64,000 bases of DNA from contig JAFFJZ010000010.1 of the NCBI GenBank assembly GCA_018340375.1, positions 11,904,001 to 11,968,000 of the forward strand. Direction: 5' to 3'. Both the position numbers and the translations under genes were made by a program. Under the pieces are notes generated by a model. That model was not told the DNA's origin. It saw nothing but the letters and a program-made list of their open reading frames with translations, and did no database searches. Below, piece by piece: positions 46,241 to 55,869 of this stretch. The stretch comes from Gonatopus flavifemur (taxonomy: Eukaryota > Arthropoda > Insecta > Hymenoptera > Dryinidae). The number at the start of each line of letters is the position of its first letter. The stretch's first letter is position 1.

Positions 46241-47833
46241 ATGTCGAATTTGGTTGAGCAAAGAGTTTGTCTGAAATTTTGTGTTTTTAACCAAATTTCA
46301 TGTGCGGAAGCGTTGAAGATGTTAACAGAAGCCTACGGGGACTCGACGATGTCGAAAACACAAGCGTACGAGTGGTACAAAGGGTTTAAAGCAGGTCGTA
46401 TTGTGGTTGATGATTTACCTCGTTCCGGTCGTCCATCCACCAGTATCACTGACGAAAATATTGATAAAATTAAAGAAATCGTCCCCGCAAATCGTCGTGT
46501 GAGCATTAGGGAGATAGCATCCGATCTTGGTGTCTCGTTCGGATCGGTGCAGAACGTTATGCACAATATTTTGGCCATGAGACGAGTTGAAGCACGGCTT
46601 GTGCCGAGTGTTGAATTTATTGCAGAAACAGCATCGCATTGATGTTGCTAAAGAAATGCTTTCTTCGGGCCAAAATGTTATCGAAGGCATCATTACCGGT
46701 GACGAAACATGAGAACGATCATCGGAATGGCGCTTTTCAGACGAGTCAAAACCTAAAAAACCGCGACAGAGTCGATCTAAAATCAAGGTTTTGTTGACTG
46801 TTTTCTCTGATTGCCGTGGTGTGGTCCACTCCGAATTTCTCCCACCAGGTCAGACAGTGGATAAGGAATATTACATGAGCTTATTGAAGCGTTTGAGGGA
46901 AAACATTCGTCGCAAGAAACCAGAATTGTGGAGAGATAACTCGTGGTTTCTTCATCGCGATAACGCACCCTACTGTAAATTCCCAGTTAGTTCGCAAATG
47001 AGTGGGTCGCATGGGTCTTCGCATGGGAAATGGGTGGGTCGGATGGGTCGTCGCATGAGAATTAGGTTGGTCGGATAGGTCCTCGCATGGGAATCAAGTG
47101 GGTCGCATTGGTCTTCAAATGGGGAACAAGGAGGTCGGTTAGGTCTTCGCATGGGAATCAAGTGGTCGCATGGGTCTTCGCATGGAAAATGGGTGGGTCG
47201 CATGAGTCGTCGCATGGGTCGTCGCATGGGAAATAGGTGGGTCGCATAGAAACCCCGCGAATCGCATGGGTCGTCGCTTGGAAACCAATTGGGCCGCCTG
47301 TATATTTGCGTGGGAATCAAATGGGTGGAAAATTTCTCATGGGTCACCCATGCGTGATTTTCCCATGGGTCACCCATGCGACAATTCCCCATGGGTTCAA
47401 TTTCACATGCGACATATTCGCATAGGAAACCCATGTCAAAATTTCCCATGGGAAGTAAACCCAGTCCCAAATTCGCATGGGTTTGATTTCCCATGCGAAC
47501 CAACTGGGAATTTACAGTAAGGCACCGGCACACACATCTCATCTTGTACGCGATTATTTAACTAAAAACAATGTTCATACCGTTCCTCAAACTCCGTATT
47601 CACCTGATATGGCTCCTTGTGATTTTTTCCTATTCCCACGACTCAAGTTACCACTTCGCGGAAAGTGTTTCGAGACGATTGAGGCAATAAAGTACAATTC
47701 GCAGAAGGAACTGAAGGCGATTCCGAAATCGGCCTATGCAAAATGTTTTGAAGATTGGAAGAAGCGTTGGAATATCTGTATTGCTTGCAATGGAGATCAC
47801 ATCGAAGGAAATAAAGTCTATATCGATGAATAA
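46241..47833 (+). pseudogene. mariner transposase, broken (frameshift, stop, insertion)
   Basis: Start ATG 46241, stop TAA 47831-47833. The N-terminal helix-turn-helix region reads to about 46610 (GRPSTSITDENIDKI, SIREIASDLGVSFGSVQNVM). A frameshift near 46605-46615 then moves the frame to one ending GEGIITGDET-like sequence, where a TGA replaces the expected W of the DETW motif and about ten residues are missing. The frame continues with SKIKVLLTVFSDCRGVVHSEF to HRDNAP, is split by the 46970-47521 insertion, and resumes with HTSHLVRDYL and YSPDMAPCDFFLF, the third catalytic aspartate region (D,D34D type). It cannot make active enzyme. It differs in sequence from the other three mariner copies here. 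Confidence 0.9.
46970..47521. mobile_element. 552 bp CATGGG-word MITE inside mariner, 5 bp duplication
   Basis: Ends CTACTGTAAATTCCCAGTT and AACTGGGAATTTACAGTAAG, an inverted repeat of about 25 bp. Flanked by GCACC at 46965-46969 and 47522-47526. Dropping one GCACC and the element rejoins the transposase frame exactly at the DNAPAHTS catalytic motif, which fixes both boundaries and duplication length. The interior is almost entirely CGCATGGG / CCCATGCG words, G-rich orientation on the left and C-rich on the right. The 190-residue antisense frame across it is a repeat by-product. Confidence 0.92.
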
Positions 47834-47885
47834 TTGAACCGTTTTCGTTTCATTAAGAAATTCCGGGTATTTTTTGATCAGAAGG

Positions 47886-48425
47886 TATATTGTTTTATTT
47901 CATGTACTTAGAAGAAAATGTTGAAGAATCCATTTGCCTGAGGCGTTAACTTCAGTGGAAGAATTCGGTTCCCTTGAAAATACTCCACCTGCAGTTGAAT
48001 ACGTTGTGAATCAAAATAACATTCAACCGAATGGAAATTATTTCGATTATTGATCTGAACACCTGACATTAAGGCATGATAGTTTATTGAAAACAATATT
48101 AGAAAGGAAAATGAATGGTAAAACTCGAGAAGGTAGACCTAGATTAAGCTAGCATATATGAAGCAAATTATACAAGATCAGGGTTGTCGTAGATATGTAG
48201 AAATAAAGCGTCTAGCGGATAATAGACAGGATTGAAGGATTTCATCAAACCAGTCATAAGACTGATTACTTCATGATGATGATGATGTGAATTATGCATA
48301 AATAATCTATCATCATACATGAACTTAGGACTTCTCACACGGGATGCATTTAATTTCAATATCAGCAAATATTTAAAACTAGAAGAGGCAAACCGGACAT
48401 CTAGTGGTCTTCCATGTCAATATTC
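47886..48425. other. Unassigned DNA
   Basis: No gene or repeat end supported. 48240-48290 has a GAT triplet run (GATGATGATGATG). Confidence 0.4.
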
Positions 48426-48498
48426 CCCAGATAACAATTTAACCTTGCTGCCATGTTGTTGTCAGGCAAGCTTGTGACAAGCTTACATGTTATTTGGG
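48426..48498. repeat. 73 bp MITE, CCCAGATAACA ends
   Basis: CCCAGATAACAATT and ACATGTTATTTGGG form an inverted repeat; the inner words CAGGCAAGCTTG and CAAGCTTAC are also inverted. Too short to encode anything. Confidence 0.6.
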
Positions 48499-48911
48499 TT
48501 TGATAGCCGTCAATTAAACGACGTCCAATGGATGGTCGAATGATGTCCACAGGTGTCCAGGTACAGGAATGAAAGTTAACATCCTATAGATGTCCCATGA
48601 ATGGACCTTGCGCATTCAAAAATATTTTATTCAATTAGAACTATTTGGAAAAGTCAGATAATAATTTGTAACATAAGTCATTATCATCGCCAGTTCCCGG
48701 AGAAAAGTTTTCCCTGTTCACTTTCACGAACTTGCCAAATTTCAATAATTTTTTCCACGTTTTCAGGAAAGTATGGGGAAAGAATAAAGAAATATGGCAA
48801 GGATGAGAAAAACTTTTCTAAGGGCTGTTATGGTAAAAATTCAAAATAATCTCGATTTTTCTGAATAGTTCTAGTTTACGAATAAAACGGTGATCTTTCC
48901 AAATAAATTTA

Positions 48912-49250
48912 TCTCCGTGTATCCACTCAGTTGACTGTCGATTCAATTCGGGAGTAAAGTGGTGAATTCATGTTCCATCCAGGGTCACCTATCGACGCCA
49001 AAACTCCTATTTATCGCGCTGAAACAGTTGCAAACAACGCTGTGAATCGTCGACGCGTTGTTCTTTTAGATCGGCTGTGAACAAACGGCACCCACTCTGA
49101 AGACAGCTCTCTCATTTACCAATGATCATGGAGAATATTGAATACCCAGCTCTCCGATATCTTCAACTCCCCTGCTATCTTACGCAATTTACGATCCGCG
49201 AAAACGATTTTATGGGCTTTTTTAATGTTTTCTGGCACAAGTTCGAAAGG
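48912..49250 (-). pseudogene. mariner (irritans-type) transposase relic
   Basis: On the minus strand: AHKIVFADRKLRKIAGELKI and a SESWVFNILHDH helix-turn-helix segment, then a stop, then MRELSSEWVP. After a frame change comes QRVDDSQRCLQLFQRD with two in-frame stops, then a degraded VTLDGT (in place of VTxDET) and IHHFTPELNRQSTEWIHG. The order and wording match the middle third of irritans-subfamily mariner transposases. Both ends are missing. It is an old relic, unlike the near-intact copy at 53 kb. Confidence 0.8.
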
Positions 49251-49530
49251 AATTGGTACACCAGTACACTTTTCATTTTCATTATCAAAATAACAGCAAC
49301 AGTTCATGCGCAGAACACTAATCAATTGCACCGCTTTATGAATGTACGTGATCTGAGAAGGTGGGTTCCTTTTTGAACCGCTTATATCATCGGCAGGTCT
49401 GTGAGTTAAGCAGATAAATTGAAAAAGTGCAAGAGTTTCAACATGGAACATTAGACAGAAATTATTAGTTTCAAGGTGAATATGTAAAAGAAAGAAATCG
49501 TAATGTAGGATTTAATCAATCTTGATCCTA

Positions 49531-49768
49531 CACTGAAAATAAAATTCTGGAACGGTCAAAGTTTGGACATCAACAGTTGATGTCCATGAAAAGATGAAAT
49601 TGGTAATCATGGAAACATTACTGGCTCATTTCATTCACATCAACTGTTGATGCGCAACTAATTAACCAGCGATGTACCGGTAACATCGGATCTTAAAATT
49701 TTATTCTCCCCAGACACATCAGCCATGAATGTCCGAACGTAAACTGTTCCAGAATTTTATTTTCAGTG
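49531..49768. mobile_element. 238 bp TA-flanked MITE, CACTGAAAATAAAATTCTGG ends
   Basis: TA at 49529-49530 and 49769-49770. Ends CACTGAAAATAAAATTCTGG and CCAGAATTTTATTTTCAGTG. Two self-complementary words, ACATCAACAGTTGATGT (49571-49590) and ACATCAACTGTTGATGC, dominate the interior. High end identity suggests a relatively recent insertion. Confidence 0.92.
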
Positions 49769-49770
49769 TA

Positions 49771-51051
49771 TGAAATTCCTTTACGAATGATGGAACATTC
49801 GATTGAACCGACTTCCGTCAGTTAAATTCTGAAGAACAGGGAGTCCTAAATTGGGAGAAGTAATTTTCCAATCAACAAAAATCGATTGAGATGAAAAAAG
49901 ATCAAATATGGGTTTCATTGTTTCTAACATTGACTGACAATGAAAAAACAACGAATCGTGAATTGAAAGATACACATTTGGAATATTATACATACAAAAC
50001 ACACACTTTATCATATTCCAGATAAGATTCCGAAGCTTAGAACGCGAAGAATCGTCGTAGGAAAGAGGAAAATGTAGGAAGAAGAGAAGACAGGAAAATT
50101 ACGACGTTACACGAAGCGTGCACTAGAGATGGTTAGGTTATATTCCCTATACTCCGTGCACGAGCGAACGTAATAAACGTACGTAGACTTTTCTGCACGT
50201 CGAAGCGGAAGAGGCCCTTAATTGGTCAAGTTGCTACGCCATGCCACGCCACGCCACGTTATGCCACGCCATGCCACTGCGGGAAGCTTACGGGACTCAA
50301 AGACGTGTCCTCAACTTCGGCTTGCTCGCGTATCATACACACGTCTCGTCGATACATTAGATGTTTATGTATGTATCGAAATGAACATTGAATCCATAGC
50401 CGTATGTTCAACTTGAAAACTCACATATGAAATTCAATGTCCTTCTTATGGGAGATATCAAAAACCGTAAAACAACTAAATTGCATGTCTGTTTCATACG
50501 AACATGGATCGGGCAGTAATTTTGAAGATAAATATAGGGTATATAGAATATACATATATATATATATGGAACTGAGGCTTCTTTTAACAGCTCCACAATC
50601 CGATTTGCAATGATTTATATGCGTTTTATTACGGGTACGCGTGTGTGACTATGTAAGCATTATCTGATATTCAGAGATGAAATCTGTTCATACTGCTGAT
50701 ATTCTGTATGGTTTTATAAGCTTCGTTGGATTTATTTTCGACACATATTCTACACGTTGACGTGTACGCTTGAGAATGGTTCCAAAACTGTACTGCACAA
50801 AGAGAACTTTTGGAAATCATGCACATGCGTTGAAAATTTGATTACATTCGTAAAAATGGTTCGATAAATTGAGGTAAATATTACTGGAGGAATGGAAATT
50901 TTCTACTGCAGAAACAAATAAACTGTATTACTGTATTTGAATGTGACAAGATTTTGATTATTCTCTCATGAATGTTTGAGACTGACACCAGTGAACTTCT
51001 ACTCTTCCAGTGTCATACTCTTCACGATGTTTGAATTCACACTGTGAAATA
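49771..51051. other. Unassigned; short CCACGCCATG tandem tract
   Basis: 50236-50277 is a small tandem of CCACG/CCATG pentamers. 50040-50340 is GC-richer than average. No recognisable gene in frames of 60-80 residues. Confidence 0.45.
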
Positions 51052-51052
51052 C

Positions 51053-51857
51053 CGGCTGTAGAAGTATGAAACCCTTAGAGTTTAGGGACCCTAAGACCAC
51101 TTTGTCAGCACCATTATCTCCCCCAAACAGCTGATAAAGATTTTCAACACAAAACAATAGAAGTTCTGTACACCCGTGATCGTTTCATAACCTCAAGCAT
51201 GTTAAGTTTTGTGCCTACAAACTAGGATCTACGAATAGCATTGGTTTTTTGTTATCATTTGAAGAAAACTGCTGCAGAATCACAAAAAATGCTTGCCGTA
51301 GGTTACGGTGAACATGCCCTTGGTAAAACACAGTGTTTCGAGTGGTTCAAAAAATGTAAAAGTGGTGCTTTTGACGTGAAAAAGGAAGAGTGTGGGAAAC
51401 CTCCGAAAAAGTTCGCAGGTGACGAATTACAAACCTTCTTGGATGAAAATGATACTCAAACTCAACAAGAACTCGCGGATCGACTGAATGTGACGCAGAA
51501 AGGCGTCTCCTGAATGAAAGACAGCAAGGAAATCGAAAAACCACTTGTGAAATGCTGTTCGACGGATACGAAAGCAAGTCATTTCTCCATCGACTATTTT
51601 GAGAATCCTAAGTGTCAAAAATCATAGGTGAATCCAGGAGAATCATCGACATCCACTGCAAGACCGAATCGTTTTTAAAAGAAGACAATGCTCTCTGCTT
51701 GTTGGGAACAAAAGGGTGTAATCTACTCTGAGCTGCTAAAACCTGGGCAAACCGTCAACACTGATCGCTACCAACAGCAAATGATCGACTTGAATCGTCC
51801 ATTGCATGAAAAACGACCGAATATGGAAAAAGGCAACACAAAGTCATCTTGCTCCGC
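51053..51857 (+). pseudogene. mariner (mauritiana-like) transposase relic, truncated
   Basis: CCGGCTGTAGAAGTATGAAA at about 51053 resembles a mariner terminus. From about 51222 the sequence reads LVFCYHLKKTAAESQKMLAV, then CFEWFKKCKSGAFDV and GKPPKKF, then a helix-turn-helix with LADRLNVTQKGVS, then a stop. A frameshifted piece contains KSFLHR; the region that should hold the first catalytic aspartate is deleted. It resumes with STARPNRF (with a stop), GVIYSELLKPGQTVNTDRYQ and LHEKRPN, and is cut off just before the second catalytic motif by TCTGAA repeats. Close in wording to the Mos1 type. Dead. Confidence 0.85.
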
Positions 51858-52400
51858 TGAATCTCTGAATTTCACTGTAAGCGTCTGAATCACTCTAGAG
51901 GTCTCTATATTTCTCAAAATCTATCTGAATTTGTCTGAATCTCTCAGAATTTCATCCACTCAGATCCCCACGGGTCCTCCTACTTTGAACCCTTCTGAAT
52001 TGTTCTGAATCTTTCTTTGGAAATTCCATGTATTGAGATTTCAAACCTTTCTTTGAAATTGTGTTCAATTTATTCAGATTCTAAAGCTCTGTCCGAAATT
52101 CACTGAATCTTTCTGAATTCCTGTGAATTTCCTGACTCATTTGAACTGAATTTCCAGAATTTTCTTGAAATCCTTCTGAATTTCTGAGAATATCTCTGAA
52201 GATGTTGGACCCCCCATAATTCTAAATTGGAATTCGGATGTCCCTGAATGAGTTGCATTGTGAAAAAAACGTTCTTCTGAATATTCAGAGAAAAGTGACT
52301 GTGAGAAATTACAGTCACATTTGCTGAATTTTCAGGAGGAATTTTTTTAGTGTCTCTGAATTATCGGACACTGAAAATTTCTCTGAATTGCCCTGCGAAC
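51858..52400. repeat. TCTGAATTTC word-repeat element
   Basis: Dozens of words such as CTCTGAATTTCACTG, GTCTGAATCTCTCAG, TTTCTGAATTCCTGTGAATT and CTTCTGAATTTCTGAG, mainly in one orientation, with AATTCAGAAAAATC-type complements fewer than in other families. Near its right side GTGACTGTGAGAAATTACAG then TCACATTTGCTGAATTTTCA resembles 42813-42980. It abuts the truncated mariner at about 51858. Confidence 0.65.
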
Positions 52401-52409
52401 CTTTAAATT

Positions 52410-52610
52410 CCTATGGAAAATTTTAGAGTCCAGGACATCCGATCCTAGCCCGAATCGTCCCTGTACAAAAATATCCCAGACAAAAACATCCCCGACTGAA
52501 ATATCCTCGTGCATGAATCCAGGACAAAAATGTCTCACTACAAAAAATCCGATGCCAAAAGATCGCAGTGCTATGCTAAAATATCCCCGTTCCACCCTGG
52601 GAGCTTTGTG
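52410..52610. repeat. AAAATATCCC-family element, inverted partner of 10.2 kb
   Basis: Its reverse complement aligns with 10210-10410 over about 190 bp, including the TTTTGGCATCGGATTTTTTG segment and GGGATATTTTTGT words. The two copies differ by short unit gains and losses. Confidence 0.75.
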
Positions 52611-52889
52611 AAAATGGAACGCCACGCACGCACAGATAAAAAATACAAACACATCATATTTTCATAAATCGAAAGTCATTTCTTATTCCAAAATTAATTT
52701 CTTATCAAATTTCATCACTCATCCGAGAAATCACTCCAAATGCTACTGTATTCCATGAAATTACGGTATTACAATAACAAAAGAAGGCAGTTCGATAATA
52801 CATTACATAAAATCATGCAAAATATTGAATCAAGTTCACCGACACACATTTACTACATACGATCTTGAAAGCTAAATACCTCACAAAGT

Positions 52890-53035
52890 CTATCATGGTC
52901 AATAGGGTCGAGGACAGGCGATCCCACCAAATTACATCCCCTGACAAAAAAATCCTCAGCAAAAATATCCCTGCACAAAAAGAACCCAGACTAAAATAAC
53001 CCCGGATAAACATTCCAGACTAAAATATCCCACAA
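52890..53035. repeat. AAAATATCCC-family repeats
   Basis: CTGACAAAAAAATCC, GCAAAAATATCCCTGC, CTAAAATAACCCCGG and CTAAAATATCCCAC. Ends about 25 bp before the intact mariner. May be the second half of the 52.4 kb element with unrelated DNA between. Confidence 0.6.
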
Positions 53036-53061
53036 TGCAATTATTGACAAATCTCATAATA

Positions 53062-54351
53062 CAAGTTGGTTGAAAAGTTTTGAAAGCGACACCTATCAAC
53101 CAGTACAGAAATCAAAATTTATACGCTGTTTTTATATTTCATTCTTCATTTGAACACACACACAATTTTATTCCGATCTGTCAATTCATTCTTCGTTTAC
53201 AAGCCATTCGAAGTTGACGTGTCAGTGTATTTTGTGAAAATGGAAAAATCCGAATATCGTGCAGTGATAAAATTCTTTGTTTTGGAAGGTTTATCAGCAA
53301 CAGAAATTCATACTAAAATGAAGAGAGTGTTGAAGAAATCTGCTCCTTCATTTCCAACTGTACATCGATGGGTTTTAGAGTTTAAACGTGGTCGTACAAG
53401 CGTTGAAGATCAATCACGTAGTGGACGTCCAAAAAGTGCAAAGAAATCAGACATCATTGAGCAAGTCTATGATATTGTTTGTAAAGATCCGAGTTTGACT
53501 AAGCGTGAAATTGCTGATACCATAGGCATCTCGGATGAACGAGTACTCCATATTTTACACGAAGAATTACACATGAAAAAGCTTTTTGGAAAGTTAGTGC
53601 CGCATTCGTTGACGATTCAACAAAAACTGAATCGAAAACAAATTTCTCAGCGTAATTTGGAGCGTTTTGAGCAGAATAAGACCGATTTTTTGCGTCGTTT
53701 CGTAACTGTGGACGAGACTTGGATCTACCATCATGATCCTAAACTGAAACAAGAACGTTTACAGTGGACTGAAGCTAGTTGTTCAGCTCCAAAACGGGTA
53801 AAGTCAGAACGATCGGCAAAAAAGGTTTTAGCATCGGTTTTTTGGGACGCAAAAGGGGTCTTCTTGATTGATTATCTCGAAAAAGGTAAAACAATTAACT
53901 CTGAATATTATTGCAACCTTTTGGACCAGTTGGATAAAAAAATTCGTGAAAAAAGACCCGGTTTACGGAAGAAAAAACTCATTTTTCATGAAGACAATGC
54001 ACGTGTTCACACAAGTGTTCTGGCGATGGCTAAACTGAACGAATTGAAGTACGAATTGCTTGAACACCCACCGTATTCACCAGATTTGGCTCCCTCCGAC
54101 TATTACCTCTTCAGAAAATTGAAACAATTCCTTCGTGGAAAGCGTTTTTCGTTGAATGAAGAAGCTTGCAGCTGTGGAACAGTATTTTGCGGAGCGTCCG
54201 GAAAATCATTACAGAGATGGTATAAAATTATTGAAGGATCGTTGGAATAAGTGTGTTGAAGTTGAGGGAGACTATATTGAATAAAAAAAATCATTTCATC
54301 AAAAAATACACATTCTTTCATTTTTGCTTTCAAAATTTTTCAACCAACCTG
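53062..54351 (+). mobile_element. mariner transposon, irritans-type, near-intact
   Basis: 1290 bp between TA duplications (53060-53061, 54352-54353). Terminal inverted repeats of 26 bp with two mismatches: CAAGTTGGTTGAAAAGTTTT at the left, CAGGTTGGTTGAAAAATTTT as the complement of the right. Single transposase gene inside. Length, ends and TA target are all canonical for mariner. It is the best preserved autonomous-type element in the window and a candidate recent mobiliser of TA-flanked MITEs, although their ends differ from its own. Confidence 0.95.
53240..54284 (+). pseudogene. mariner transposase with one late frameshift
   Basis: The natural start is ATG 53240 (MEKSEYRAVIKF); an upstream in-frame ATG at 53150 lies in the 5' UTR and is not expected in the family. 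Helix-turn-helix domains occupy about residues 1-110, with GRPKSA as linker. Catalytic triad: D158 (VTVDETWIYHHD), D252 (FHEDNARVH), D287 (YSPDLAPSDYYLF), giving the D,D34D spacing. The frame is open to residue 308; an extra T at about 54165-54167 (GAAGCTTGCA) then shifts it, ending early at 54250. The original frame continues to TAA 54282-54284. About 38 C-terminal residues are altered, so activity is doubtful, but all catalytic residues remain. It acts in the nucleus, cutting at its own ends and joining into TA. Confidence 0.92.
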
Positions 54352-54400
54352 TATCTAAATTTCTCACCATCAACAAATTTCTATTGGGTGTTGGAATTAA

Positions 54401-54613
54401 GGGTATCCCGCAGAAACCGAAGTTACTAGATTTCTCTCCCCAAAATACTCGAAGATGACTGAATAAAATTAATTAAAACAACCAGCCAGACCTTTTGTTG
54501 ATATGGAAGAAGGTCTGGCTGGTTGTTATATTCCATTATTGGGTTATCTATTGAGTTATCTTTGAGTATTTTAGGAAAAACAATCTAGTAACTTCGGCTT
54601 CTACGGGATACCC
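54401..54613. mobile_element. TTAA MITE array, unit a (213 bp)
   Basis: TTAA 54397-54400 and 54614-54617. Ends GGGTATCCCGCAGAAACCGA and TTCTACGGGATACCC. Subterminal GTTACTAGATTTCTCTCCCC resembles units b and c. The centre is a perfect hairpin on CAACCAGCCAGACCTT and AAGGTCTGGCTGGTTG. Confidence 0.9.
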
Positions 54614-54617
54614 TTAA

Positions 54618-54829
54618 GGGAATTCATTACTCCCTGCAAAAGTTACTAGATTCCAAATTTCTCCCCCCAGTTTTCTCAGAAACGAACACATAAAATGAAG
54701 AATAATGAGTAGCTGCATTTTTTTCAATAGGCTAAGAAGATGCACCTGCTCATTAAAATTGATTCTATTCATTGCTTACTGAGAAAACTGGGGGGAGAGA
54801 TCTAGTAACTTGGCTTGTGGTGAATCGCC
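54618..54829. mobile_element. TTAA MITE array, unit b (212 bp, inverted)
   Basis: Shares TTAA 54614-54617 with unit a and TTAA 54830-54833 with unit c. Its reverse complement matches unit c and 5325-5510 through CCCCCAGTTTTCTCAG, GGTGCATCTTCTTAGC and GTTCGTTTCTGAGAAAACTG. Ends GGGAATTCATTAC and GTGAATCGCC. Confidence 0.9.
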
Positions 54830-54833
54830 TTAA

Positions 54834-55046
54834 GGGCATTCATCAGAGGCAAAGTTACTAGATCTCTCTCCCCAGTTTTCTCAACGATTAATGAATATAA
54901 TCGATTTTAATGACCAGGTGCATCTTCTTAGCATATCAAAGAAAGTGCAGCTACTCTTTATTTTTCATTTCATTTGTTCGTTTCTGAGAAAACTGGCGGG
55001 GGCAGTTTTGGAATCTAGTAACTTTTTGGGAAGGTGGTGAAAGCCG
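54834..55046. mobile_element. TTAA MITE array, unit c (213 bp)
   Basis: TTAA 54830-54833 and 55047-55050. Ends GGGCATTCATCAGAGGC and GGTGGTGAAAGCCG. Nearly identical to 5325-5510 apart from the 27 bp missing there. Full-length reference for this small family. Confidence 0.92.
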
Positions 55047-55403
55047 TTAATTCGTAGCGTTATACAAAAGCTGACGTAGGTAGTACATTATTCCGTTGTT
55101 ACCTACAATAATCTATTCACCGTGAAACAGCTATTATTGGGCGTCATTTGTTTGACATAACCTTTTTTTAAATCGTAAATAACAACACTTCGTAATTTAT
55201 TGGACATGTCAAAATTTATACCGAATAAAGTGTTTTTGCGGTGAGTCTTACTCCATCACTTCAATATAAACAAAAGTGCTGCTGAAGCCCATCGTATTTT
55301 AGTGGAAGTGTATGGTGAAGTGTTTTTATGTTCGTACCAACTTTTAATAGAATCCATTATTAATTAAAACTGCCGAGTATGGTGAACCAATATTGAACCA
55401 ATT

Positions 55404-55446
55404 GAGAACCATTGGTTATTTGAGAACCATTGGTTATTTGAGAACC
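55404..55446. repeat. 18 bp tandem repeat
   Basis: GAGAACCATTGGTTATTT is repeated twice in tandem and followed by GAGAACC. ACCATTGGT-like words just before it (GAACCAATATTGAACCAATT) suggest a small word repeat. Confidence 0.85.
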
Positions 55447-55594
55447 TATGCCGCATCTTCATGCTTGTAATTATCTCAGAGTTTTACGAATATTAATTAT
55501 TGGTATGATGAATAATGATTCTTCATGTCAAAAATGGACTGCCGTGAAGAATGATGTATTTTTGAAGACCCAAATTGAAGCTCGTCAAAAGTTA

Positions 55595-55860
55595 ATATAC
55601 ACTACTTGGGCCAGGCTCGGTTTGATCATATAAGCACAGCTCCAAAAAACTCATAATACATGTATCATGGGCCTTGCCATACCTTGGGCCATGCTTAGTA
55701 TTGTTTTTTGGCTCAATATTGAGTACCAAGCCTGGCACGAGGTTATCATCCAAAGCTTTTACCAACCTTGGGCCATTTTTTGTGATGGGTTCTGGCCCTA
55801 TATAAGTCAAAGTTGGGCCAAGCGTGGAAATTCAGAAATTGATGCGTTGCACAAAATTGC
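55595..55860. repeat. TTGGGCCAAG word repeats
   Basis: ACTTGGGCCAGGCTCGG, CATGGGCCTTGCC, CCTTGGGCCATGC, ACCTTGGGCCATTTT and AGTTGGGCCAAGCG occur on both strands. Related in style to, but distinct from, the TTGGC words at 33-39 kb. Confidence 0.6.
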
Positions 55861-55869
55861 GCATTGAAC

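Larger units (their letters stand above)
46047..47885 (+). mobile_element. mariner-family transposon, interrupted and dead
   Basis: TA at 46045-46046 and 47886-47887. Terminal inverted repeats of 27 bp (CCTTCTGATCAAAAAGTACC at the left; one mismatch to the right end). Without the 552 bp insertion and its duplication the element is about 1.28 kb, the usual mariner size. The transposase it carries is described separately. Confidence 0.93.

Noticed and set aside
46970..47542. 190-residue minus-strand frame
   Set aside because: Made of CATGGG words inside the 552 bp MITE; the repeat unit keeps frames open on both strands.
49116..49451. Whole 111-residue minus frame as one gene
   Set aside because: Only the C-terminal third matches mariner; the N-terminal part is unrelated flanking sequence.
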